Of a stretch of 64,000 nt of DNA, positions 17,535-22,925 are shown in pieces. The DNA is taken from positions 1 to 64,000 of the forward strand of contig CAYYCX010000009.1 of NCBI GenBank assembly GCA_964470455.1, given 5' to 3'. Both the position numbers and the translations under genes were made by a program. The notes below the pieces were generated by a model. The model made no database searches. It saw nothing but the letters and a program-made list of their open reading frames with translations, and had not been told where the DNA came from. Each line of letters opens with the position of its first letter. Position 1 is the first letter of the stretch. Origin of the DNA: JAWXBM01 sp964470455. GTDB lineage: Bacteria; Pseudomonadota; Gammaproteobacteria; Xanthomonadales; SZUA-36.

Positions 17535-17770
17535 GACTGATCAAACAGCTGTTTAGCCTTAAATTCTCGCTTTCCGGCGCCGGAAGCCTCGTACCCGTGT
17601 AACTCAGCAATAAAAATCGAGCCATCTTCGAATTTTATAGTTGCGAGGCCCTTTCTTTTTCACCAATTTCCGGTGCCATAAATTCGCTTCAGCCTTTTGA
17701 GTTCGCGAATTCCATTACCACGGGCGATAGTTTCAATTTCCTGAACAGGCGAGATGATCTCAAAATACAT
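17531..17770 (-). pseudogene. Module gene A (cassette copy), interrupted by an in-frame TGA
   Basis: Reading from ATG 17770 gives 79 codons colinear with the intact gene at 38658-38897: shared features are QEIETIARGNG/REIETIAQGRG, LKRL, GNW, KGL.T.K and GKRE. Codon 37 (17662-17660) is TGA immediately after GNW, where the intact copy has TTC (Phe) followed by KKKG. Everything after the stop is still alignable, so the break is recent or a sequencing error. No in-frame restart is obvious. The product of the intact gene is a small basic protein of unknown function. Confidence 0.85.
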
Positions 17771-17799
17771 GATTTACTTTTGAGTTCTATCCATGACCC

Positions 17800-17862
17800 G
17801 CATAACGATTGAATTAAGCGGCGGCCACGGAGTGGCCGTCCGGGTTGAATGAATAGTTATAT
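17800..17862 (-). repeat. attC site of the MazEF-like cassette
   Basis: The site is 63 bp, from ATATAAC to GTTATGC on the - strand, with the arm pair GGCCACTCCGTGGCC in the centre. It is a close relative of the attCs at 17170, 19118 and 19964. Confidence 0.87.
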
Positions 17863-17863
17863 T

Positions 17864-18202
17864 TCATAAGGCCAACACCAACTTTAGACCTTCGTTGACT
17901 TTGGCCATTGCCTTTTCGGACAACGCTCCAACTCTCTCGGTGACCAATGAACGATCAATCGTTAACACCTGAGAAATATTTATGACCGAAGGTTTTGAAA
18001 GACCGCTTTCGGCTTTGCTGATTCTCACGTTTCCAGGCGCTTGGGCTAGAGCCAAGTTGGAAGTGATTACTGCAACCAATACGGTAGAGATAGCGCTTCT
18101 ATTGAATGAGTTGGCTTGTACAATCAGAACCGGGCGCCGATAACCTGGCCCCGAACCTTTGGGCGGTGAAAGAGAAGCCCACCAGATCTCACCACGATTC
18201 AT
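17864..18202 (-). CDS. MazF/PemK-family toxin (endoribonuclease)
   Basis: A 112-aa mRNA interferase of the MazF/PemK fold. Diagnostic features are the opening RGEIWWASLSPPKGSGPGYRRPVLIVQ with the catalytic Arg, VAVITSNL near residue 45 and the late INISQVLTIDRSLVTERVG. It overlaps the upstream antitoxin gene by 14 bp. Expected action is sequence-specific cleavage of single-stranded mRNA in the cytoplasm, neutralised by the partner antitoxin. Confidence 0.94.
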   Translation of the reverse strand: MNRGEIWWASLSPPKGSGPGYRRPVLIVQANSFNRSAISTVLVAVITSNLALAQAPGNVRISKAESGLSKPSVINISQVLTIDRSLVTERVGALSEKAMAKVNEGLKLVLAL

Positions 18203-18425
18203 GGCTTATGGACTGGAGCTGGGCTTGAGCGAGACCAGGCTCAACACCGGCAGATTCATGCGCATATACCTCGTTGAGTTGTGAGGTAATTGCTTCGGAA
18301 TCATGAGCTTTGATATAGGCAGCCAAGGCCTCGGCAAAAATCTGGCTGCGAGGCACGCTGTGTTGCTTGGCCAACCGCTCAGCTGCTTCAAAGATGGGAT
18401 CAGGTACGGAGACTGCTACTTTCAT
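18189..18425 (-). CDS. Ribbon-helix-helix antitoxin of MazF-like module
   Basis: A 78-aa protein beginning MKVAVSVPDPIFEAAERLAKQ, a ribbon-helix-helix DNA-binding pattern, followed by SRSQIFAEALAAYI-like helix (VPRSQIFAEALAAYI here) and a flexible acidic/glutamine-rich C-terminus that would bind the toxin. It is first in the pair and overlaps mazF. Such proteins autorepress their operon. Confidence 0.9.
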   Translation of the reverse strand: MKVAVSVPDPIFEAAERLAKQHSVPRSQIFAEALAAYIKAHDSEAITSQLNEVYAHESAGVEPGLAQAQLQSISHESW

Positions 18426-18465
18426 GACCTGAGGGTATCACTGTGGTAATACCGGAGCAACTGAA

Positions 18466-18526
18466 ATATAACGATTAAACTCAGCGGCTGCCGCTGGCGG
18501 CAGCCCGCTGCAGTGACTTGTTATGC
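18466..18526 (-). repeat. attC site of the HigBA-like cassette
   Basis: On the - strand GCATAACAAGTCACTGCAGC opens the site and AATCGTTATAT closes it, with a strong inner stem GGCTGCCG/CGGCAGCC. The TAA stop of the HigA-like antitoxin is the TAA of the GCATAAC core. Confidence 0.9.
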
Positions 18527-18781
18527 AGCATTCGCACGTTCGATGTCCCATCCAGGGAAAACGAGTACCGCGGGATGGCATTCGAGAACTCGCGCGAGTG
18601 TTTTGGCACGCTCAACACCAAGGTTGATTCGATCGTTTTCAATAGCTGAGATCGTTGATTGAGGAATGCCGGACAGGTTTGACAGGTCATTCTGGCTTAA
18701 ACCCTGCATCTCGCGGATGATGCGAACTGACTCACCTACTGAAACTTCGATTCTCTTTCTTGCTGGTTTGAATTCGCTCAT
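18521..18781 (-). CDS. HigA-like XRE-family antitoxin
   Basis: An 86-aa helix-turn-helix protein. ATG 18781 was chosen because the family N-terminus begins there; the frame is open upstream through the toxin gene. The HTH reads IIREMQGLSQNDLSNLSG followed by IPQSTISAIENDR (residues 21-52), and then ERAKTLARVLECHPAVLVFP. It lies one base after the toxin stop, the reverse (toxin-first) order seen in higBA loci. Confidence 0.92.
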   Translation of the reverse strand: MSEFKPARKRIEVSVGESVRIIREMQGLSQNDLSNLSGIPQSTISAIENDRINLGVERAKTLARVLECHPAVLVFPGWDIERANAA

Positions 18782-18782
18782 A

Positions 18783-19064
18783 TCATTTCTTCCGATAGTC
18801 GTGCGCGGTGAGGTCGATAACTTTGACCTGAATTTCAGCAGCCTCAACCCGGTAAATAACCCGATACTTGATCCCCAACCTGGAGGATCTGTGGCCCTTC
18901 CACTCTCCCCGCAGAGCTTCGTCATTAAACCCACGTATCAGTCCAAGACCCTCAGGCCCGCTGATGGCAACAATATCTTTCCACTTTTCATATCGTTTCA
19001 AGATTTCGATTGGCAAAGACTTGAATCGCCTGTCTAGCCGCCTGTGTTCAAGGATTTGCCACAT
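18783..19064 (-). CDS. HigB/RelE-like toxin
   Basis: A 93-aa RelE-superfamily ribosome-dependent RNase candidate. Recognisable parts are LPIEILKRYEKWKDIV, GLIRGFNDEALRGEWKGHRSSRLGIKYRVIYRV near residues 42-73 and the C-terminal DLTAHDYRKK with a catalytic-type His/Tyr. It precedes its XRE antitoxin, typical of HigBA. This is the fifth cassette from intI. Confidence 0.92.
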   Translation of the reverse strand: MWQILEHRRLDRRFKSLPIEILKRYEKWKDIVAISGPEGLGLIRGFNDEALRGEWKGHRSSRLGIKYRVIYRVEAAEIQVKVIDLTAHDYRKK

Positions 19065-19117
19065 ACTGTTTGAAGTATATATACCATATTAGGTATGGGC
19101 AAGGTTTTGGTGATGCT

Positions 19118-19180
19118 GCATAACGTTTGAATTAACCGGCGGCCACGAAGTGGACGTCCGGGTTTAATGAGTAGTTATGT
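19118..19180 (-). repeat. attC site of the ParE-like cassette
   Basis: The site runs from ACATAAC to GTTATGC on the - strand, 63 bp, centre GTCCACTTCGTGGCC. It belongs to the same attC subfamily as those at 17800 and 19964. Confidence 0.87.
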
Positions 19181-19184
19181 GTTT

Positions 19185-19478
19185 TCATAGCGAATACCGA
19201 TTGATGTCCAAGGAGCCATGAAAAACGCCAAGAATATCAATGTCGTCACCTGGCTTTACCAGGTATGCAATTCGATAGTGACCGTACATCAAAATACGAA
19301 CATGACGGGTCGAAGGTTGGTAGCGATAGCCAATTTCAGGGTGGGACACCAAAACTTGCGCCCGCTGGTAAATGCCAGAGACGACTTCCTGAGCCGCTTT
19401 AGGATTATCCTCTTTGATGTATTCGAAGATATCACTGAGCCAGCGAAGCGACTCAGCCGTCCAGTTCAGGTTGCCCAT
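19185..19478 (-). CDS. ParE/RelE-superfamily toxin
   Basis: A 97-aa toxin. The opening LNWTAESLRWLSDIFEYIKED, the block NPKAAQEVVSGIYQRAQVLVSHPEIGYRY near residues 25-53 and HVRILMYGHYRIAYLVKPGDDIDILGVFHG near 60-90 match ParE/plasmid-stabilisation toxins, which act on gyrase or, in some branches, on mRNA. It overlaps the upstream antitoxin gene by 13 bp. Confidence 0.92.
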   Translation of the reverse strand: MGNLNWTAESLRWLSDIFEYIKEDNPKAAQEVVSGIYQRAQVLVSHPEIGYRYQPSTRHVRILMYGHYRIAYLVKPGDDIDILGVFHGSLDINRYSL

Positions 19479-19651
19479 GACCGGATGCGTTGATTGACCT
19501 CCTCATTGGAAAAGACTCGACCTGCATCAGAATCCGCCAGACCGCGCTGTACCATGACATGAAAGGCCAATTCCCTGACAAGTTCCTCGCTTGAACTGTC
19601 TTCGGGTTGGTTCTCGAGCAACAACTTCAATTCTTGCTTTGCGGTAGCCAT
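19466..19651 (-). CDS. Small antitoxin partner of ParE-like toxin
   Basis: A 61-aa protein starting MATAKQELKLLLENQPED, with a central ELVRELAFHVMVQRGLADSDAG helix and the end SNEEVNQRIRSWAT. It resembles short antitoxins found beside ParE/RelE toxins, but the DNA-binding fold cannot be assigned from sequence alone. Its ATG lies 15 bp inside the cassette, after the GTTGGAT core at 19665-19659. Confidence 0.8.
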   Translation of the reverse strand: MATAKQELKLLLENQPEDSSSEELVRELAFHVMVQRGLADSDAGRVFSNEEVNQRIRSWAT

Positions 19652-19658
19652 TTTTCAC

Positions 19659-19773
19659 ATCCAACTAGCGGGCCTGGAAATAGGATACATCTAAGAGCCC
19701 TTGCGATCATACAAAACGTAGAGGCCAGCGCCGTGCGCTGCTTCGACGCGTCCACTGTGCCCCCATGTTATGT
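19659..19773 (-). repeat. Long or degenerate attC of the 53-aa cassette
   Basis: The opening core ACATAAC (19773-19767) contains the TAA stop of the 53-aa ORF. The nearest exact GTTRRRY downstream is GTTGGAT (19665-19659), giving a 115-bp site. A shorter end at about 19711 (GTTTTGT) is possible but lacks the consensus. The centre ACGCGTCGAAGCAGCGCACGG is poorly paired, so the exact limits are uncertain. Confidence 0.6.
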
Positions 19774-19929
19774 GGCACATTGCAAGTCCGCTTTAGAAGC
19801 TGCTTCTTTACGGAGATTGCCGAATCCGCGATGTCCAAGCCTGCCTTCCAAACCTTTGCCCATCTTGTTCGGCTTGCACAGTAGGCAGCCAGCACGAGCT
19901 TGCTTTGGGCGTCTGCGTTTATGGTTCAT
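19768..19929 (-). CDS. Small basic 53-aa cassette protein with CxxC
   Basis: ATG 19929 is preceded by AAAGGATTGCGCT (AAGGA at useful distance). The product begins MNHKRRRPKQARAGCLLCKP and ends ASKADLQCAT, and is highly basic with a C-L-L-C pair at residues 15-18 and a third Cys near the end. From memory, similar short RRRPK..RAGCLLCKP proteins occur as hypotheticals in many proteobacteria. The TAA stop lies inside the attC core, as in three neighbouring cassettes, which argues for a genuine gene. The CxxC could bind zinc or RNA-bound metal; function is unknown. Confidence 0.78.
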   Translation of the reverse strand: MNHKRRRPKQARAGCLLCKPNKMGKGLEGRLGHRGFGNLRKEAASKADLQCAT

Positions 19930-19963
19930 AGCGCAATCCTTTTGGTATCAGCGTTCGAGTGCC

Positions 19964-20026
19964 ACATAACGTTTGAATTAACCGGCGGCCACGGAGTGGG
20001 CGTCCGGGTTTAATGGCTTGTTATCT
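19964..20026 (-). repeat. attC site of the first YefM/YoeB-like cassette
   Basis: The site is 63 bp, from AGATAAC to GTTATGT on the - strand, centre GCCCACTCCGTGGCC. The toxin stop at 20028 lies 2 bp away. Confidence 0.86.
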
Positions 20027-20027
20027 T

Positions 20028-20291
20028 TCATTCGTAATGGGTCCACATTCGAAGCACTTTCACAACCCGATCTTTCTCAAGGACTTGATAGACAAGCCGG
20101 TGCTGAATGTTAATTCTTCTGGAGTAAGCTCCGGTTAGATCTCCAACCAGCTTTTCGTATGTCGGCGGCGTTTGAAACGGATCATCTTCCAGCAATTTGA
20201 GTAGTGCCAACGCTTTCTCTTTCAAGTTGCTCTTGGCCAACTTCCGAGCATCTTTTTGGGCTTGCCTCGTATAGACAAGTCTCCATGTCAC
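20028..20291 (-). CDS. Toxin of YefM/YoeB-type module (RelE superfamily), copy 1
   Basis: An 87-aa Txe/YoeB-like mRNA interferase, paralogous to the toxin at 16628-16894 and sharing YEKLVGDL, GAYSRRINIQHRLVYQVLE and VVKVLRMWTHYE exactly. The N-terminal RLVYTRQAQKDARKLAKSNLKE is more diverged. It overlaps the antitoxin stop by 4 bp (ATGA). Confidence 0.93.
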   Translation of the reverse strand: MTWRLVYTRQAQKDARKLAKSNLKEKALALLKLLEDDPFQTPPTYEKLVGDLTGAYSRRINIQHRLVYQVLEKDRVVKVLRMWTHYE

Positions 20292-20530
20292 CAGTCAAGC
20301 TCCGAGGAAAGCTCTTCAATGGGAGTGTCCAGGCCCTCTCGAATTGATTCGCGCATGCCAGGAATGGACAACAAGTACATTGTCTCCTGAACGGCAGACC
20401 AATCTTCCTCCGAAACCAGAACAGCACTATTGCGTTTCCCAGTAATTCGAATGGGCGTGTGTGATTCAGCCGCCTCATCTATCAGCCGATAGAGGTTCGC
20501 CCGTGCTTCGCTTGCGGTAAGAGTGCTCAT
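20288..20530 (-). CDS. Antitoxin of Phd/YefM family, copy 1
   Basis: An 80-aa antitoxin whose first 30 residues are almost the same as those of the copy at 16888-17130 (MSTLTASEARANLYRLIDEA, then AESHTPIRITGKRNSAVLVS). The C-terminal toxin-binding tail differs more (GLDTPIEELSSELDW), which would help keep the two modules specific. A palindromic operator lies 8 bp upstream. Confidence 0.93.
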   Translation of the reverse strand: MSTLTASEARANLYRLIDEAAESHTPIRITGKRNSAVLVSEEDWSAVQETMYLLSIPGMRESIREGLDTPIEELSSELDW

Positions 20531-20538
20531 GACGACAG

Positions 20539-20556
20539 CGTACGCTATAACGTACG
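20539..20556. promoter_or_regulatory. Near-perfect palindromic operator, copy 1 module
   Basis: CGTACGCTATAACGTACG differs from the perfect palindrome at 17139-17156 by one base and has the same distance (8 bp) to the antitoxin ATG. The arms CGTACG are intact. Likely autoregulatory site; cross-regulation between the two modules is plausible. Confidence 0.75.
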
Positions 20557-20564
20557 TTTTGTAA

Positions 20565-20650
20565 AGATAACGATTTAGTTAAGTGGCGCGTGCGAAGCAC
20601 GCGTCCAGTGGAGGCCGAAGGCCGGAACGCACTTAAACGCGTAGTTAGTC
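20565..20650 (-). repeat. attC site of the first cassette
   Basis: On the - strand this 86-bp site opens with GACTAAC (20650-20644), which holds the TAA stop of the 109-aa ORF, and closes with GTTATCT. Inner stems include GGACGCGTGCTTCGCACGCG and GGCCTTCGGCC. It differs from the 63-bp subfamily farther left. Confidence 0.83.
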
Positions 20651-20974
20651 GTCGACATGTTGGATTTCAGCTAGCAATGGATCGGTGACCTCGTGAGCAC
20701 CTGGTTCTGTTGACTCGCCGGCATCGAACGCTAAGTAGACGCTCCAAGAGTAGTTCGGTAGGCGTTCGCAGTGCTTATGCATAAGGTGGGTGATGTTGTT
20801 AATTGCTGCATCTGCATCTGACCACGACAAGGCGCGGCCTTGATATTTCAAGACGAGTTCTCTAGCGAATTTATCGCAGAAAGCGCCAATCGTCGTTTCC
20901 TCACCTGGCATTACCTTTGCGATGTCTTCGAGCTGTAAAGCACGTTCCACGGCGATGGAAATAAGTTCGTCCAT
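20645..20974 (-). CDS. Orphan 109-aa acidic protein in the first cassette
   Basis: The integrase-proximal cassette encodes one protein, MDELISIAVERALQLEDIAK onward, with an aromatic region NYSWSVYLAFDAGE near residue 80 and an acidic end (LLAEIQHVDD). It has no signal or membrane segment, and no family was recognised. There is no Shine-Dalgarno before ATG 20974; a TATAGT hexamer lies about 10 bp upstream, so translation may be leaderless or nearly so. The stop is provided by the attC core. As the newest or best-expressed position in the array, it is the cassette most likely to be active. Confidence 0.75.
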   Translation of the reverse strand: MDELISIAVERALQLEDIAKVMPGEETTIGAFCDKFARELVLKYQGRALSWSDADAAINNITHLMHKHCERLPNYSWSVYLAFDAGESTEPGAHEVTDPLLAEIQHVDD

Positions 20975-20978
20975 TAGC

Positions 20979-21120
20979 GACTAACTATAAATATGCCGCG
21001 CAGTGCGCGGTAATGTTGAAAAGTGGTTGAAAATTGACCATTTGTATTCTTAACCCACTGTATTTACTGGTTTTAATGCTGATTGCGAGTGTTGCAAAAG
21101 CGAGCACGCCGCTGCATAAC
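20979..21120 (-). other. Putative attI region and integrase-proximal core
   Basis: GTTAGTC (20985-20979, - strand) is the junction core with the first cassette. A second core-like GTTATGC is at 21120-21114, followed leftward by a hairpin-rich stretch (CCGCGCACTGCGCGG at about 21010-20996). This may be attI itself or attI plus a gene-less cassette. No ORF of note lies in the 247 bp between the first cassette ATG and intI. Limits are approximate. Confidence 0.55.
20984..21013 (-). promoter_or_regulatory. Candidate cassette promoter overlapping the attI core
   Basis: The - strand sequence TTACCG-N18-TATAGT has a good -10 (5/6) and a weak -35. The last two bases of the -10 are the GT of the recombination core GTTAGTC, so any inserted cassette would sit directly after the promoter. 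Transcription would begin only a few bases before ATG 20974. This is a weak prediction, as other promoters farther upstream or within intI are possible. Confidence 0.35.
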
Positions 21121-21221
21121 TTGTTTTTTTCCTACTTGAAGTGTAGTCCCTAACCGACAGATTCGCACTGGCTTTTTGGCTAGATTCCTGTGATATGAGA
21201 ATCGTAAAAGCGAGCCAGTAA

Positions 21222-22175
21222 ATGCGCCTTCTGGAGCGTGCCCGGGAGTTGATCCGCGTGCGCCAGTACAGCCTTGCCACCGAAAAGGTGTACCTGGACT
21301 GGATGAAGCGCTTCATCCTGTTTCATGACAAGCGCCATCCGGCGGAAATGGGCAAGCAGGAAGTGGAGGCGTTCCTGACTCACCTGGCTTTGAACCGCGC
21401 CGTTGCCCCGGCCACGCAAAACCAGGCATTGCAGGCCTTGTTGTTCCTGTACAAGCAGGTGCTGGAGGTGGATTTGCCCTGGCTGGAGGGGGTGGTACGC
21501 GCCAAGCCGAAGCGGCGCGTGCCGGTGGTGTTGAGCAAGAACGAGGTTCGTGACCTGCTGTCGCACATACCCGCCAAACTGAAGTTGCCGGCCAGCTTGA
21601 TGTACGGTTCCGGCCTGCGGGTAACGGAGTGCCTGCGGCTGCGGATTGGTGACCTGGATTTCTCCCGCCATACCGTGCGCATCCATGCGGGCAAGGGAGG
21701 CAAAGACCGGGTGACAGTTCTACCCGACAACCTTGAGGAGGCCTTGCACGAACAGATTGCCTGGGTTTCCATACTGCACCAGCGCGACCTGGAGGAAGGT
21801 TTTGGCTTTGCCAGGTTGCCATTGTCGCTTCAGGTCAAATTTGGAAAGTCCAGCCAACGACTCTACTGGCAGTACCTTTTCCCATCAGGCGCCCGGTCGG
21901 AAGATCCGCGCAATCCAGGCATGTGGTATCGCTGGCACACTCATGTCACCACCATCCGCAGGGCTATTGCAGCCGCCACGCAGGCGGCAGCCATTCCCAA
22001 GCGTGTCACCTGCCACACGCTGCGACATTCGTTCGCCACGCATTTGCTGGAATCGGGCACGGACATCCGTACCATCCAGTCCCTGCTGGGCCATAGCAAC
22101 GTGAACACCACCATGATCTACACCCACGTGGTGAACCGCGGCGCGCTGGGGGCGAGGTCGCCTCTGGATGTTTGA
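21222..22175 (+). CDS. intI: Integron integrase (tyrosine recombinase)
   Basis: A 317-aa IntI-type recombinase. The N-terminal core-binding domain starts LERARELIRVRQYSLATEKVYLDWMKRFI-like. The catalytic set is complete: Arg in MYGSGLRVTECLRLRIGDLD near residue 130, H-x-x-R in CHTLRHSFATHLL near 265, and His plus the Tyr nucleophile in LLGHSNVNTTMIYTHV near 290-305. An insert around residues 205-245 (LFPSGARSEDPRNPGMWYRWH) corresponds to the IntI-specific patch that sets integron integrases apart from XerC/D. It is divergent from the cassette array and not visibly truncated. No good Shine-Dalgarno precedes ATG 21222. Confidence 0.94.
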   Translation: MRLLERARELIRVRQYSLATEKVYLDWMKRFILFHDKRHPAEMGKQEVEAFLTHLALNRAVAPATQNQALQALLFLYKQVLEVDLPWLEGVVRAKPKRRVPVVLSKNEVRDLLSHIPAKLKLPASLMYGSGLRVTECLRLRIGDLDFSRHTVRIHAGKGGKDRVTVLPDNLEEALHEQIAWVSILHQRDLEEGFGFARLPLSLQVKFGKSSQRLYWQYLFPSGARSEDPRNPGMWYRWHTHVTTIRRAIAAATQAAAIPKRVTCHTLRHSFATHLLESGTDIRTIQSLLGHSNVNTTMIYTHVVNRGALGARSPLDV

Positions 22176-22178
22176 TCC

Positions 22179-22580
22179 TCAGGTACTCACCGGCGGCGTT
22201 TGGACACAATGCTGGCGGTACCACTCCGCGAGTTCACTTTCGCTGAGTGTGCCTGCGGCAACAGAAATGATGGTATTTGTCGCCTCCATTTCTGTGGCGC
22301 TGAGCAACCAGCCGTTCAGCTCAAGGAACGTGGCACCAACCAGGAATCCGGTGCGTTTGTTGCCATCCACAAACGGGTGATTCTTGATGATGCCGTAGCT
22401 GTAAGAGGCGGCCATTTCAAACAGGCTTGGCTTACCATACGAAAACAGATTACGAGGTTTGGCGAGGGCAGATTCGAGCAGGCCGGCATCGCGAATGCCA
22501 TCGGCTCCACCGAAGTTGGCAAGTGAAATTTCGTGGGCTATCAGTACCGCCGCATCCAATACCCACACGGGCTCATTCAC
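22179..22580 (-). CDS. doc: Doc-type Fic toxin
   Basis: A 133-aa Fic/Doc kinase-like toxin; Doc phosphorylates EF-Tu and stops translation. The diagnostic motif is HPFVDGNKRTGF at about residues 67-78, preceded by EISLANFGGADGIRDAGLLESAL. Its stop is only 3 bp from the intI stop (convergent), and no attC borders it, so it is not a normal cassette of the array. Its ATG overlaps the antitoxin gene by 8 bp. The partner is not Phd but an AbrB-type protein. Confidence 0.92.
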   Translation of the reverse strand: MNEPVWVLDAAVLIAHEISLANFGGADGIRDAGLLESALAKPRNLFSYGKPSLFEMAASYSYGIIKNHPFVDGNKRTGFLVGATFLELNGWLLSATEMEATNTIISVAAGTLSESELAEWYRQHCVQTPPVST

Positions 22581-22800
22581 TGAGCGCCTTCAGGGTATTG
22601 CGATAGCGGGTGGTAAGGCCTTCAATCACCTTCATTTGCGCTACCAGATCAGGATCATGCGGTGTCATGCGGTAACCGCCACCAGGTAACTCGGTGAGGT
22701 AAAGCGCCGACCCTTCTGCGACCTTCATTCGTTCCGCTACGCTGACGGGAATGGTGAGGGCCAGTGAATTGCCCACTTTGCGCAGTTTCATTTCGGTCAT
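22573..22800 (-). CDS. AbrB/SpoVT-type antitoxin of Doc
   Basis: A 75-aa swapped-hairpin AbrB-type DNA-binding protein: MKLRKVGNSLALTIPVSVAERM near residues 4-25, then EGSALYLTELPGGGYRMTP. Its C-terminal helix (IEGLTTRYRNTLKALSE) would bind the toxin. Stop overlaps the doc start. A TA-rich repeat 22 bp upstream is a likely operator. Confidence 0.9.
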   Translation of the reverse strand: MTEMKLRKVGNSLALTIPVSVAERMKVAEGSALYLTELPGGGYRMTPHDPDLVAQMKVIEGLTTRYRNTLKALSE

Positions 22801-22822
22801 GGTTTGTTCCTTGGCTATCTGT

Positions 22823-22840
22823 GTATACAGAAGTATATAC
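22823..22840. promoter_or_regulatory. GTATAC-type operator/promoter of the Doc module
   Basis: Two palindromic blocks, GTATAC and GTATATAC, are separated by AGAA and lie 23-40 bp upstream of the antitoxin ATG. On the - strand the sequence also offers a TATACT -10. AbrB-type antitoxins bind such paired palindromes. Confidence 0.5.
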
Positions 22841-22925
22841 GAGCGTGGATTTCATGCCAAATGAAAAAATCAGCCTGGCGTTACTTGCCGGACAGTGATG
22901 ATGATCGCCAGGCCGGATTATTTGC

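Larger units (their letters stand above)
15925..22175. mobile_element. Chromosomal integron: intI plus leftward cassette array
   Basis: An integron integrase gene (21222-22175, +) diverges from an array of small - strand gene cassettes spanning 20985 down to about 15925. Nine attC-type sites separate them, each opening on the + strand with a TAAC core (usually AYATAAC/GCATAAC) and closing with GTTATNN or GTTAGTC, as expected for leftward cassettes. The nearest integrase-proximal core is GTTAGTC at 20985-20979. Genes inside are short, often end within the attC core, and are A+T-richer than flanking genes. Most encode toxin-antitoxin pairs, as known for sedentary chromosomal integrons. The left edge is ragged: the last cassette has no attC. 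Confidence 0.93.

Noticed and set aside
17660..17662. TGA in module gene A as selenocysteine or programmed read-through
   Set aside because: The intact copy has Phe at that codon, no Sec-type redox motif surrounds it, and no selenocysteine machinery is seen nearby. A nonsense mutation or sequencing error is simpler.
16564..20650. Regularly repeated sequences suggesting a CRISPR array
   Set aside because: The repeats are 61-115 bp, diverged, separated by genes and bounded by TAAC/GTTA cores; there are no short identical repeats with uniform spacers and no cas genes. They are attC sites.
21040..21080. LexA box upstream of intI
   Set aside because: CTGTATTTACTGGTTT has one LexA half-site but the other half is GTTT rather than ACAG, so SOS control cannot be supported.
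22873..22913. Terminator hairpin GCCTGGCG ... CGCCAGGC before the acyl-CoA dehydrogenase stop
   Set aside because: The loop is 25 nt and no T-run follows, so termination is not supported.
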